The notes below the pieces were generated by a model, which did not search any database, was not told the DNA's origin, and saw only the letters and a list, made by a program, of their open reading frames with translations. Of a stretch of DNA of 64,000 nt, positions 42,660 through 51,945 are shown piece by piece; the stretch's first letter is position 1; each line of letters begins with the position of its first letter. The DNA is taken from the NCBI GenBank assembly GCA_002292325.1, contig DBBR01000077.1, positions 6,531-70,530 of the forward strand, given 5' to 3'. Made by a program: the position numbers and the translations under genes. The stretch comes from Flavobacteriales bacterium UBA979. GTDB taxonomy: Bacteria; Bacteroidota; Bacteroidia; Flavobacteriales_D; Sanyastnellaceae.

Positions 42660-44576
42660 ATGCGCGAGCTCTGGAAATTAAACAGCCTCATCAAAAGGTA
42701 CCCGCATCTTTTGCTCGGAGGTGTGGCGTTTATTTTTCTAACGAATGTCTTCGCTGTGTACGCACCATCTCTTATTGGAGAAGGTGTCAATGCCCTGAAG
42801 GATATGGATGCCGCAGTATTGGAGCCTTTGAGGGAAGGGGCGACCGAAACAGATGTTTTCTCAGAGTCCATGTCCATGGACTACCCACCTTCTTTGCGTT
42901 GGATTCGATCTGCCCTAGCCCCTGAATCTGAAGCGTCATTGATTGCATCAAAAGGCGATGCACTTGCTTGGATGAAGCGTCTGGCATTTTGGCAAGCAGG
43001 ATTGTTTTTGTTGGCCTACTTCGTCAAAGGCATTTTCCTTTTTTTCACACGACAAACCATCATTGTCATGTCCAGGCGAATCGAGTTTGATCTCAAAGGT
43101 AAAATCTTCGATCAATACCAAAGGTTGGACGCCTCGTTTTATAAGGCCAATGACACGGGAGACCTCATGAACCGAATCAGTGAGGATGTAAGCAAAGTTC
43201 GGATGTACCTCGGGCCGGCCATCATGTATACATTGAACCTGACCATGTTGATCTTTCTCGTGGTCAGTGTCATGGTCTACATCGATTGGCAATTAACCCT
43301 GTTTGCCCTTTTGCCCTTGCCGCTGATGTCGGTGGGTATTTACCTGGTCAGCACGCGGATTAATCGCCAAAGCGAAGCCGTGCAACAACAGCAAAGTGGC
43401 CTGAGCACTTTTGTCCAACAGCACATCGCCGGCATCCGGGTTCTCAAATCGTTTCAACGCGAACGCGACGCAACCGATCGATTCACCGAGGCTGCAGATT
43501 TGTACAAAAAAAACGCCCTGAACTTGGTGAAAACTGAGGCGCTCTTCATGCCGATCATTGTTATGCTCGTGGGATTGAGCACCATCCTGACGATTTACAT
43601 CGGTGGCCAACGTGTCATCGCCGGTGAATTGGAAATCGGCCATGTGTTTCAATTTGTGTTTTATGTCAACCTTTTGACATGGCCGTTTGCATCTGTAGGC
43701 TGGGTGACCTCACTCGTGCAAAAAGCCGAAGCTTCGATGAAACGAATCAACGCTTTCATGGAAGCAACCCCGATGATCCAATCGGCACCAGACGCCACTG
43801 CTTGTTCCGAGGAGAAATTAAATCAAATTACGTTTGACAAGGTCACTTTCTCTTACCCTGAAACCGGAATCATAGCTGCAAAAGATGTCAGTTTTAGCAT
43901 CGAGCCCGGTCAAATTGTCGCCGTTACGGGACGAACAGGAAGTGGGAAGTCGACCTTGGCACAACTGGCCATGCGCATCTTTGATCCTGAATCAGGGGAA
44001 ATCCGTGTCAACGGAAAACCTCTGACACAGTGGAACCTTGCATCCTTCCGTTCCCTTTGCGGATACGTTCCGCAAGATGTTTTTCTGTTTTCGGATACCA
44101 TTCAAAATAACATCGCATTTGGCATAGAACAGGGTGACGCATCATTGGATGAAGTCAAAATCGCCGCACGCGATGCCCACGTTGCCCACAACATTGAAGG
44201 ATTCAAAGCAGGATATGACACGCTTCTCGGGGAGCGGGGCGTAAACCTCAGTGGGGGCCAAAAACAACGCATTTCGATCGCTCGAGCTTTTATTCGCCGG
44301 CCGCAATTGCTCATCCTCGATGATTGCTTATCCGCTGTGGATACCGAAACTGAGGAAACGATTCTCAATTCCATCCGAAGGCGAGGCAACGAATCTGCCG
44401 TGTTGTTGGTTAGTCACCGAATCAGCAGCATCCGAGGAGCGGATCATGTCCTGGTGTTGGACGGCGGAAGAGTGGTTGAATCCGGACATCCCGATGAGCT
44501 TGCTTCGTCAGGGGGCTTGTATAGCCGAATGGTTGAGCAACAAGGCCAACAAAACGAGGGAAACGAGGAAGACTGA
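42660..44576 (+). CDS. ABC exporter half-transporter (MdlA/MsbA type)
   Basis: 638 residues. About 1-345 are the transmembrane domain with six helices; the loop after the first helix is extended by about 70 polar residues (from EGVNALKDMD to GDALAWMKR). About 380-620 are the nucleotide-binding domain: Walker A GRTGSGKST (K430), signature LSGGQKQRI, Walker B LLILDDCLSAVD. The position of the catalytic glutamate is aspartate (D555), as in the degenerate subunit of heterodimeric exporters such as MdlA. It probably needs a second half encoded elsewhere. Cargo unknown. Confidence 0.9.
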   Translation: MRELWKLNSLIKRYPHLLLGGVAFIFLTNVFAVYAPSLIGEGVNALKDMDAAVLEPLREGATETDVFSESMSMDYPPSLRWIRSALAPESEASLIASKGDALAWMKRLAFWQAGLFLLAYFVKGIFLFFTRQTIIVMSRRIEFDLKGKIFDQYQRLDASFYKANDTGDLMNRISEDVSKVRMYLGPAIMYTLNLTMLIFLVVSVMVYIDWQLTLFALLPLPLMSVGIYLVSTRINRQSEAVQQQQSGLSTFVQQHIAGIRVLKSFQRERDATDRFTEAADLYKKNALNLVKTEALFMPIIVMLVGLSTILTIYIGGQRVIAGELEIGHVFQFVFYVNLLTWPFASVGWVTSLVQKAEASMKRINAFMEATPMIQSAPDATACSEEKLNQITFDKVTFSYPETGIIAAKDVSFSIEPGQIVAVTGRTGSGKSTLAQLAMRIFDPESGEIRVNGKPLTQWNLASFRSLCGYVPQDVFLFSDTIQNNIAFGIEQGDASLDEVKIAARDAHVAHNIEGFKAGYDTLLGERGVNLSGGQKQRISIARAFIRRPQLLILDDCLSAVDTETEETILNSIRRRGNESAVLLVSHRISSIRGADHVLVLDGGRVVESGHPDELASSGGLYSRMVEQQGQQNEGNEED

Positions 44577-44578
44577 AC

Positions 44579-46423
44579 TCAATTTGGACATCCCTCTCCA
44601 AAGACGGAAAGGAAGCCAAGCAAGTCACCGATGACGACCACACCATCGCCATCAAAGTCCGCTGCACAATTCACCTCGCACCCAAATTCACCGAGGAACA
44701 CCAACAAATCAGCTACAGAGATGGTTCCGTCCAAATTAAAATCACCCGGACACCCCATTTCTTCTGATCCTTCGATCACTCCGTTGCAGTCGTTGTCCAA
44801 TCCCTGTCCCGTGCCCGGTGCCCCAGGAAAAACCACGGATGAAGCATCATTGCAATCCTCCGCATTCTGAACATATCCCATCGGCATCAGGCAGGCATTC
44901 ATTGGTGATTCCGAGTTACCGAATCCATCCCCATCCGAATCCGCGTACCACAGAGACCCCCCGTCCACTTCGAACTCAAACTCCTCTGCAACCGTATTAA
45001 GCTCAGAGTCCAATTGAATGGTCAGGCTTGTCATTCCAATCAAGGCATTCAATCCCGTGATGGAGAAAACGAATTCTCCCGGTCCGTCCAGTTCAGATTG
45101 AAAATCAACGAGGGTCGCTCCTGCAGGTAAATTCGGAATAGACAATGAGTAAGGTGGCAGCAAACCACCTAACACCTCCGCGTAAATGACCAAATCCTCC
45201 TCCACACAAACAGTGGGATCAATGATCTCCACTTCGATAAATTTGGGGCGAATCACGTAGATGCCGTCTTCGATGGAGGTCACGACTACAATTCCAGATT
45301 CAAAATAGGGATAGGTTGACCACGATCCGGAAAATTGTGCTGCGTCGCTGCTCGGATCCACGTCAAAAAAGCCGATTTCGGTCAGCTCTCCTTCAGCTAC
45401 ATCGGTCAGCTCCAGCATGCGTAAACCCGCGCGATAATTCGCCTGGAACAGCAAATTCCCGACGACATATTGATTGTGATCGATGGCTTGCAAATCAGAC
45501 AAATGTTCTCCAATTAACACGGGATTGGACAAATCTGCCACATCAAAAATGAGTGTTCGGGTGTTGATTCCTTGGTTTTGTTCATCCAACTCATCGCCCA
45601 AAACCAAATAGCGGTGATCTTCCGTCAACCAGCATTGGTGAGTGTAGGAATAATCGTAATTCGTGATGCTTATAGAAGCTATATCAGAAGGATCTGTGGC
45701 ATCCAAAATGGCCAATTTATTGGCATTCGCACAGAACAACATCGACTTTCCAACGTAATCCGTATCCGGACCGTTGTAAACCACTCCTTGCGCATCGTGG
45801 GTGTAACCCGCCTCACTGTAATCCCCAACCAAAATCGGATTTCCCGGATCGTTGATATCAAATGCGACGATTCCGCCGCCCGCCAAATTGGTTCCGACTG
45901 CATACAGCATGGCCGATGCCTCGTCAATCACGACATTGTGTGCATCGGAAAAACTGGACAGCCAAGTCGTGGGCAAAAGGGTCGTTGGAAACGACGTTAA
46001 ATCACGCAATTGGTTCAAATCAAGAACTTGCAATCCGTGGCCATTGGCCTCCGAAACAACATAGACGTGATCCGCATATACCTTCATATCACGCCATGTA
46101 CTGCTGGACGTTTGAGTTTCCATAAATGCCACCAATACAGGGTTCACAGGATCGCTGAGATCAACCATAGCCAACCCCTGCCGCTCACCGACCAAGGCGT
46201 ACTCCACCCCTGTCTCCGGATCGGTCCAGCCCCACACATCATTGGCCCCTGTCCCCATCAGATCCGCATTGCTCATGGATGAAAGCAGTTCCATTCGATC
46301 GCAAGGAAATCCTTCCGCGAATCCTCCCTCACATGGGGTTTGACTAAATACGATGGCTGAATTTCCGACGAGGAAGAACAGCAATAGAAAACCGATAGGA
46401 TAAAGGCTCAAAAGTCGTATCAT
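44579..46423 (-). CDS. secreted LVIVD-repeat (choice-of-anchor B type) protein with metal-binding and dockerin-like C-terminal repeats
   Basis: 614 residues with a signal peptide to about IVFSQ (residue 28). Most of it is a beta-propeller of LVIVD-type repeats (GLAMVDLSDPVNPVLVAFME, GGGIVAFDINDPGNPILVGD). Then a MopE-like Asp-rich motif (WYADSDGDGFGNSESPM, DNDCNG) and two EF-hand/dockerin-like repeats (GDFNLDGTISVADLLVFLGE, DFDGDGVVVIGDLLGFLSVF). No type A or B sorting domain is recognised at the end. Probably extracellular, calcium-binding. Its stop is two bases from the convergent ABC exporter stop. Confidence 0.82.
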   Translation of the reverse strand: MIRLLSLYPIGFLLLFFLVGNSAIVFSQTPCEGGFAEGFPCDRMELLSSMSNADLMGTGANDVWGWTDPETGVEYALVGERQGLAMVDLSDPVNPVLVAFMETQTSSSTWRDMKVYADHVYVVSEANGHGLQVLDLNQLRDLTSFPTTLLPTTWLSSFSDAHNVVIDEASAMLYAVGTNLAGGGIVAFDINDPGNPILVGDYSEAGYTHDAQGVVYNGPDTDYVGKSMLFCANANKLAILDATDPSDIASISITNYDYSYTHQCWLTEDHRYLVLGDELDEQNQGINTRTLIFDVADLSNPVLIGEHLSDLQAIDHNQYVVGNLLFQANYRAGLRMLELTDVAEGELTEIGFFDVDPSSDAAQFSGSWSTYPYFESGIVVVTSIEDGIYVIRPKFIEVEIIDPTVCVEEDLVIYAEVLGGLLPPYSLSIPNLPAGATLVDFQSELDGPGEFVFSITGLNALIGMTSLTIQLDSELNTVAEEFEFEVDGGSLWYADSDGDGFGNSESPMNACLMPMGYVQNAEDCNDASSVVFPGAPGTGQGLDNDCNGVIEGSEEMGCPGDFNLDGTISVADLLVFLGEFGCEVNCAADFDGDGVVVIGDLLGFLSVFGEGCPN

Positions 46424-46498
46424 GATGGAGAGTTCAAATGGAAAGTAAACATTCTACAAGGAAACAACAAAACCTCATCGATGGTTGTTTCCATTAGC

Positions 46499-47410
46499 AT
46501 GAAAGCAACGTATCTCATAACAGGTGGAACCGGACTGGTTGGATCACGGATCATCCAAAAGCTGGCAGATCGCGGCGAACGGATAAATATTTTGACAAGG
46601 CGAACAGCGGCCTCCGACATCCCCGGCGTTACTTACTACACTTGGAACCCCGATGAAGGAACAGTGGATTCCGATGCATTCAAGGATGTCCACACGGTCA
46701 TTCATCTCGCTGGAGCGCCAGTCGCTCAGCGTTGGACAGCTGCAAGCAAACAAGCCATTCTCGATAGCCGCGTCAAAACCACCGCGTTGCTCAATTCTCA
46801 TATCTCTTCTTTACAAGAAAACGAGAAACCCGAAGTCTTCATCAGTGCAAGCGCCATCGGAATCTATCCCTCGGGCAATGAATCATTTACCGAAAATTCA
46901 CCCGTCGCAACTGGTTTTCTGAGCGATGTGGTCCAGCAATGGGAATCAGGAATCGCCCCCCTTGAATCGCAAGGATTGCGAACCATCCGACTTCGAATTG
47001 GATTGGTCTTGGCCCGAGACGGAGGTATGTTAGGGCGGCTTCTCCCTCTGTTCCGACTGGGATTGGGTTCAGCTGTGGGCCCGGGAACACAATGGCAATC
47101 CTGGATCCACATTGATGACTTGGCCGAAATGTTCCTCTGGGCCGCTGAAGAGGAAACCCTGAGTGGCGTGTTTAATGCCGTCGCCCCTCATCCTGTCACA
47201 AATCGTGAGTTGAGCAAATGTTTAGCGCGGGCTTGTCGGCGACCTTTTTGGGCTCCTGCTGTGCCTTCATGGGGATTGAGGCTGGTATTTGGAGAAATGT
47301 CGTCTGTCATTCTCGCTTCTCAGAAGGTGGAAGTTGAACGCGCATTGAAGGCAGGCTTTGATTTCACGCACCCGACGCTTGAAGGTGCCCTGCGTGATAT
47401 TATTCAATAG
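46499..47410 (+). CDS. TIGR01777 family NAD-dependent epimerase/dehydratase
   Basis: 303 residues from the ATG at 46499; an ATG at 46481 would add six. Extended short-chain dehydrogenase with the nucleotide motif YLITGGTGLVGSRI (G9, G12, G15) and the family-specific HLAGAPVAQRWTAASKQAIL and SASAIGIYPSGNE, the latter carrying the Tyr/Ser of the catalytic region. The family is related to the cell-division protein SulA/YfcH. Substrate unknown. It diverges from the LVIVD gene. Confidence 0.88.
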   Translation: MKATYLITGGTGLVGSRIIQKLADRGERINILTRRTAASDIPGVTYYTWNPDEGTVDSDAFKDVHTVIHLAGAPVAQRWTAASKQAILDSRVKTTALLNSHISSLQENEKPEVFISASAIGIYPSGNESFTENSPVATGFLSDVVQQWESGIAPLESQGLRTIRLRIGLVLARDGGMLGRLLPLFRLGLGSAVGPGTQWQSWIHIDDLAEMFLWAAEEETLSGVFNAVAPHPVTNRELSKCLARACRRPFWAPAVPSWGLRLVFGEMSSVILASQKVEVERALKAGFDFTHPTLEGALRDIIQ

Positions 47411-47436
47411 ACTGCAATTCATTTAAAAAGAGGGGC

Positions 47437-47489
47437 AAAAAAGAACGGGCAAAAAAGAACGGGCGAACCCAGTTGGGCCGCCCGCTCAT
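47437..47489 (-). terminator. intrinsic terminator with duplicated tail
   Basis: On the minus strand GCGGGCGGCCCAACTGGG and TTCGCCCGT form a stem (GCGGGCG with CGCCCGT), followed by three near-repeats of GCCCGTTCTTTTTT. It ends the cupredoxin/fasciclin transcript. The repeated tail is unusual. Confidence 0.65.
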
Positions 47490-47510
47490 AGAAGTTAATC
47501 GGTCTGAGAA

Positions 47511-49409
47511 TCAATTAACCAGAAACATCTTATTCACACTGTAGTCGCCTTCCGTTACTCGGACGACGTATAGACCAGCATTCCAAGTTTGTGTTGAAAG
47601 GCGCTCCCAGGATTGATTCGCCGTCGTCTCTGCTACTTGGCGACCGGCTGCATCCCACACTTGGATCAACGCACCCGCATTCCAATTGCCTCGGATGTTC
47701 AATTCTCCTTCTCCCGCTGGGTTGGGGTAGACCATGACGGCCAATTGATCTGCTTCAATCACTGCATTCGCAGTAGGTGGCAACAAGACCGCGTCGATGA
47801 CGTGGACCACTCCGTTGTCTGCCTCAATGTCTGCTACGATGACCATGGCGTTATTGATCATCACGCCTTCATCCGTGATGGAGACGGTGACGTCTTCTCC
47901 CAACAACGTCTCGATCATTTGTCCATCAGACAAATCTGCAGCGAACGCAGATGCTCCTACAACGTGGTACTGCAAAATCTCACCGAGGTTGGGCAATGCC
48001 AACAAATCCTCAGCCGTAATCTCCAATGCCTCCGTCAGTGCAACAATGGCCGCATCGTTTGGAGCAAATACGGTGAATGGACCTTCTCCGCTCAAAGCTT
48101 CGACCAAGCCCGCCTCAATCACTGCGGCTTCGAGCAATGTATGGTCATCAGAATTAACGATGATGTCCACAACCGTATTGGTCGGAGGAGTTGGCGGTAA
48201 CAAGACCGCATCAATCACGTGCACCACACCGTTGTCGGCAGCGATGTCGGCAGCAGTGACCATTGCATTATTGATCATCACGCCTTCAGCGGAGATGGTA
48301 ACGGTCACGTCTTCACCTAATAACGTCTCAATCATTTGGCCATCGGACAAGTCTGCCGCATAGGCAGCTGCTCCTACAACATGGTACTGCAAGATCTCAC
48401 CGAGATTGGGCAGTGCCAATAACTCCTCAGCTGAAATCTCCAAAGCCTCTGTCAAAGCAACTACTGCTGCGTCCGTTGGAGCAAAGACAGTAAACGGACC
48501 CTCTGCGCTCAAAGCCTCTACCAATCCTGCTTCAATCACCGCTGCTTCGAGCAACGTGTGATCATCTGAGTTGACGATGATGTCGACTACCGTGTTGGAT
48601 GGTGGTGCTGGCGGCAACAAGACCGCATCTATGACGTGCACAACTCCATTGTCCGCTGCAACATCTGCCACAGTGACCATGGCATTGTTGACCATCACTC
48701 CATTCTGATTCACTGTCACTGTAACGTCTTCCCCTAATAAAGTCTCAATCATTTGGCCATCAGACAAGTCTGCTGCGTACGCTGCTGCTGCAACAACGTG
48801 GTATTGCAAGATCTCGCCGAGGTTTGGCAATGCCAACAACTCCTCAGCTGTAATCTCCAATGCCTCTGTAAGAGAAACAATGGCCTCATCGGTTGGAGCA
48901 AATACAGTAAACGGGCCTTCTGCACTCAATGCATCGGCCAGTCCTGCTTCAATCACTGCAGCCTCTAATAAAGTATGGTCATCCGAGTTCACGATGATGT
49001 CAACGACGGTGTTGGACTGCTGAACGGGGTTTACCGTGATGGTTGCCACCATACCATTGGCAGCGTGAGAGCCGATTGAACAATCGTAATTGTAAGTTCC
49101 TTCCACTGTGAATGTATGCGAACCGATGCATACACCATCCATTGTTCCATTGACTGCACCGAAGGAAAAAGACTCCGGGTTGTTCCACATATCACCGAGT
49201 GTGCTTTCCGCTCCATTGACATCGTGGAAGCCGTCTACATTGACCCAAACAACCGTCTGGCCCACTTCGATTTCCAAATCTGACGGTGTATAGGAGAAGC
49301 TTTCAGCCTCCACAACAATTCCTTCAACCCCACATGGGTTGTCTTGCGCGGTTGCGACCGTCGCAACTCCAGCCAAAAACAGGCCAAATACGTAAAAAAC
49401 TTTTTTCAT
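47511..49409 (-). CDS. secreted cupredoxin plus three fasciclin (FAS1) domains with T9SS type A sorting domain
   Basis: 632 residues. Signal peptide to about TVATAQ (residue 22); then a plastocyanin-like domain (about 30-128) with candidate copper ligands H62 (GFHDVNG), C110, H115 and M120 (DCSIGSHAANGM). Three fasciclin domains of about 139 residues each follow (NTVVDIIVNSDDHTLLEAA repeats), nearly identical to one another. The C-terminus (YPNPAGEGELNIRG to MFLVN) is a T9SS type A sorting domain. It should be a surface-attached adhesion or copper protein. Predicted ligands are from spacing only. Confidence 0.85.
   Translation of the reverse strand: MKKVFYVFGLFLAGVATVATAQDNPCGVEGIVVEAESFSYTPSDLEIEVGQTVVWVNVDGFHDVNGAESTLGDMWNNPESFSFGAVNGTMDGVCIGSHTFTVEGTYNYDCSIGSHAANGMVATITVNPVQQSNTVVDIIVNSDDHTLLEAAVIEAGLADALSAEGPFTVFAPTDEAIVSLTEALEITAEELLALPNLGEILQYHVVAAAAYAADLSDGQMIETLLGEDVTVTVNQNGVMVNNAMVTVADVAADNGVVHVIDAVLLPPAPPSNTVVDIIVNSDDHTLLEAAVIEAGLVEALSAEGPFTVFAPTDAAVVALTEALEISAEELLALPNLGEILQYHVVGAAAYAADLSDGQMIETLLGEDVTVTISAEGVMINNAMVTAADIAADNGVVHVIDAVLLPPTPPTNTVVDIIVNSDDHTLLEAAVIEAGLVEALSGEGPFTVFAPNDAAIVALTEALEITAEDLLALPNLGEILQYHVVGASAFAADLSDGQMIETLLGEDVTVSITDEGVMINNAMVIVADIEADNGVVHVIDAVLLPPTANAVIEADQLAVMVYPNPAGEGELNIRGNWNAGALIQVWDAAGRQVAETTANQSWERLSTQTWNAGLYVVRVTEGDYSVNKMFLVN
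47763..49013 (-). repeat. three tandem 417-base repeats (FAS1 domains)
   Basis: Three in-frame units with a period of exactly 417 bases, measured by the recurrence of ACGATGATGT at 48991, 48574 and 48157. Protein identity is very high, while many synonymous sites differ, so the copies have been separate for some time and are kept by selection. Confidence 0.85.
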
Positions 49410-49494
49410 TATAACAGGTTTATGGAGTAGTAACTATCATCTTGCACCTTTGTTCAAAATACAATTGACTTTATCGATAAACTGACGAAAACAC

Positions 49495-50850
49495 ATGAAA
49501 AACCCCGCGTCAACCATCGCAATCCATTGGATTCGTCGTGACATACGAATTGAAGACAACCGCAGTTTGTTGTCGGCTTTCCAACAGGACAAGCCTGTTT
49601 TGATCGCCTTTATTTTCGATCAGGACATCCTCGATAAGTTGGACAATCCTGAAGACCGGCGAGTGACCTTCATTCACCGCGAACTCCAAAAGCTGCAACA
49701 TCAACTCGAAGGGTTTGGCAGCACATTGCACGTTGGCTACGGAAAGCCAGAGGTGGTTTGGAATCAATGGATTCGTGATTTTCAACTTGCAGGAGTCCAA
49801 ATAGATTCCGTGCACGTCGGCCGGGACTATGAGCCGTATGCTCAGGCTAGAGACCGTTCTTTGGCTTCGCTTTTTGATGAACACGGCATTGCTTTTAAGG
49901 GCATCAAAGATCATGTGATATTTGAAAAGTCTGAAGTCACCAAAGACGATGGCCTGCCTTACACCGTATTCACGCCGTACAGCAAAAAATGGAGGAAAAC
50001 CCTGACCGAAGGCCACTATGCCAAAGCCGAATCTTTGGAGTGGTGTTCCAGCAAGACCCTTGTTCAACGCAATGAAGTGAACACCACAGAACTCCCGAGC
50101 TTGGAGTCGATGGGTTTCCGACAAGTCGACCTCGTCGATCAATGGGTTCCATCCAAGAAAATCCAACCTCAAACACTTCACTCCTATGGTGAAAAACGCG
50201 ATTTCCCTTCCGTTGCGGGGACTTCCCGACTATCACTCCACTTGCGCTTCGGAACCGTTAGCATTCGAGAAGCGTTACGTTCGGGACTGAGGCACAGTGA
50301 AAAATGGACCACTGAACTGATCTGGCGGGATTTCTATCAAACCATTCTGTATCATTTCCCTCATTCTGCGACAGATAGCTTCAGGCCAGCGTATGATGCC
50401 ATCCCATGGGACAACAACGAAGCGCATTTCGCTGCATGGTGTGAAGGCCGCACAGGTTATCCATTGGTCGATGCCGGCATGCGAGAGTTGCTTGCAACCG
50501 GATTCATGCACAACCGAGTGCGCATGGTTGTCGCCTCATTTCTCTGCAAGCATTTGCTCACGGATTGGCGCTGGGGAGAGCGGTTTTTCGCTCGCCACCT
50601 GCTCGATTTTGATCTCGCATCGAACGCTGGAGGTTGGCAATGGGCTGCTGGATCCGGGTGCGATGCCGCGCCTTATTTTCGGGTGTTCAACCCGAGTGCA
50701 CAATTGGCCAAGTTTGATAAAGACGAAGCTTACGTAAAAAGGTGGGTGCCCGAATTTGGGACCGCACGCTACCCTGAGCCCATTGTCGACCATGCAACAG
50801 CGCGTCTTCGCGCCATAGACACTTATAAGTCTGTGTTGAAACCAACCTAA
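49495..50850 (+). CDS. phr: deoxyribodipyrimidine photolyase, class I
   Basis: 451 residues. The N-terminal photolyase alpha/beta domain (IHWIRRDIRIEDNRSLLSAF) is followed by the FAD-binding helical domain with ELIWRDFYQTILYHFP, DAGMRELLATGFMHNRVRMV, GERFFARHLLDFDLASNAGG and a final FNPSAQLAKFDKDEAYVKRW. The Trp-rich stretches fit the electron-transfer chain. The enzyme repairs UV-induced pyrimidine dimers in light. It diverges from the fasciclin gene. The CoA-transferase follows 17 bases later but has its own promoter, so linkage may be accidental. Confidence 0.93.
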   Translation: MKNPASTIAIHWIRRDIRIEDNRSLLSAFQQDKPVLIAFIFDQDILDKLDNPEDRRVTFIHRELQKLQHQLEGFGSTLHVGYGKPEVVWNQWIRDFQLAGVQIDSVHVGRDYEPYAQARDRSLASLFDEHGIAFKGIKDHVIFEKSEVTKDDGLPYTVFTPYSKKWRKTLTEGHYAKAESLEWCSSKTLVQRNEVNTTELPSLESMGFRQVDLVDQWVPSKKIQPQTLHSYGEKRDFPSVAGTSRLSLHLRFGTVSIREALRSGLRHSEKWTTELIWRDFYQTILYHFPHSATDSFRPAYDAIPWDNNEAHFAAWCEGRTGYPLVDAGMRELLATGFMHNRVRMVVASFLCKHLLTDWRWGERFFARHLLDFDLASNAGGWQWAAGSGCDAAPYFRVFNPSAQLAKFDKDEAYVKRWVPEFGTARYPEPIVDHATARLRAIDTYKSVLKPT

Positions 50851-50855
50851 CAACG

Positions 50856-50863
50856 TAATTTCG
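50856..50863 (+). promoter_or_regulatory. -7 element TAATTTCG, 4 bases before ATG 50868
   Basis: TAATTTCG-TTGC-ATG. A TTG 17 bases upstream is a possible -33. It lies just after the photolyase stop. Confidence 0.5.
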
Positions 50864-50867
50864 TTGC

Positions 50868-51944
50868 ATGGCTGCACTGGAATCTGTTCGAGTTTTGGAA
50901 TTAGCAAGTGTTCTAGCGGGTCCACTGGCTGCTACAGCACTGGCAGAACGCGGGGCTCATGTGACCAAGGTGGAGCGTCCTCCTTCTGGCGATGTAACGC
51001 GAAGCTGGAAAGGAGCAAATGAAGACCCCGAGTTAGACATCTCCGCGTATTACGAAGCTGCAAACGGCGCCAAACAATTGGAATGGATGGATCTGGGTTC
51101 TGACAAAGGTCAGGAGTGGCTCGAAAAACAGCTCGCCTCCCATGATGTGCTGATTGAGAATTTCAAATCAGCTGATCTAGAGAAGTTCAACCTCCAACCG
51201 CATGCTGTGGCCACACGCCACCCTCACCTCATACGTGTGCGGCTCGTCGGATTCAACAATGCACCAGACCGATTGGCATATGATGCAGTGGTCCAAGCAG
51301 AAACCGGATTTATGCACATGAATGGAGAGACCAACGGGCCACCATTGCGGATGCCCGTCGCCTTGATGGACGTACTTGCTTCGCATCAAATACGGCTCGC
51401 TGCTTTGGAGGGTTTACTGGACAGATCACAAGGGGGAACGGGGTTTTTTGCGGAAGTTTCGCTCGCTGGAAGTGGTGTTACAGCGCTGGTCAATCAAGGA
51501 ACCAACTGGCTCGTAGCAGAAAACTCTCCTCAACGCAACAGCGGATTGCACCCTAATATCGCACCCTATGGTGATGTGCTGTTTTGCAAGAACGGTCATC
51601 TTGTATTGGCCATCGGAAACAGCAGGCAATTTGAAGGTCTTTGTAACGTGCTTCAATGCCTTGAATTGCTGACTGATCCTCGATTTGACTCGAACCAATT
51701 GCGGGTCACGCACCGGGAAGAATTGATGAAAACCCTCAATTACGCATCGGCATCCTGGGAAAAAATTCCGCTCGAACTGGCGCTGCGCGGCGCAGGAGCT
51801 CCTGCAGGAGTCGTTCGCACGATTCAGGAAGTTTTAGATCCCAACGGGCCAAACACCGAGTGGATTCAAACCAACCCTTCTGGCAGCAAACGTCCTGCGG
51901 CAATTGCATACCGCGTGCAACATTTTGGCGATAATCCAAGGTGA
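50868..51944 (+). CDS. CaiB/BaiF CoA-transferase or alpha-methylacyl-CoA racemase family protein
   Basis: 358 residues. The N-terminal LAGPLAATALAERGAHVTKV motif, YDAVVQAETGFMHMNGE and the catalytic aspartate D168 in ALMDVLASHQ match the family III CoA-transferases. The length is close to that of alpha-methylacyl-CoA racemases. No obvious CoA-thioester metabolism neighbours. It converges with cysQ with one base between stops. Confidence 0.85.
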   Translation: MAALESVRVLELASVLAGPLAATALAERGAHVTKVERPPSGDVTRSWKGANEDPELDISAYYEAANGAKQLEWMDLGSDKGQEWLEKQLASHDVLIENFKSADLEKFNLQPHAVATRHPHLIRVRLVGFNNAPDRLAYDAVVQAETGFMHMNGETNGPPLRMPVALMDVLASHQIRLAALEGLLDRSQGGTGFFAEVSLAGSGVTALVNQGTNWLVAENSPQRNSGLHPNIAPYGDVLFCKNGHLVLAIGNSRQFEGLCNVLQCLELLTDPRFDSNQLRVTHREELMKTLNYASASWEKIPLELALRGAGAPAGVVRTIQEVLDPNGPNTEWIQTNPSGSKRPAAIAYRVQHFGDNPR

Positions 51945-51945
51945 A

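Noticed and set aside
47613-48363. Two long antisense open frames in the fasciclin gene
   Set aside because: They mirror the repeated FAS1 domains and lie wholly inside a well-supported gene on the other strand.
47763-49013. Three tandem repeats considered as a CRISPR-like array
   Set aside because: The units are 417 bases, in frame and protein-coding, with no spacers.
49510-50181. 223-codon antisense open frame inside the photolyase gene
   Set aside because: No signal or domain; the sense strand is an intact photolyase.
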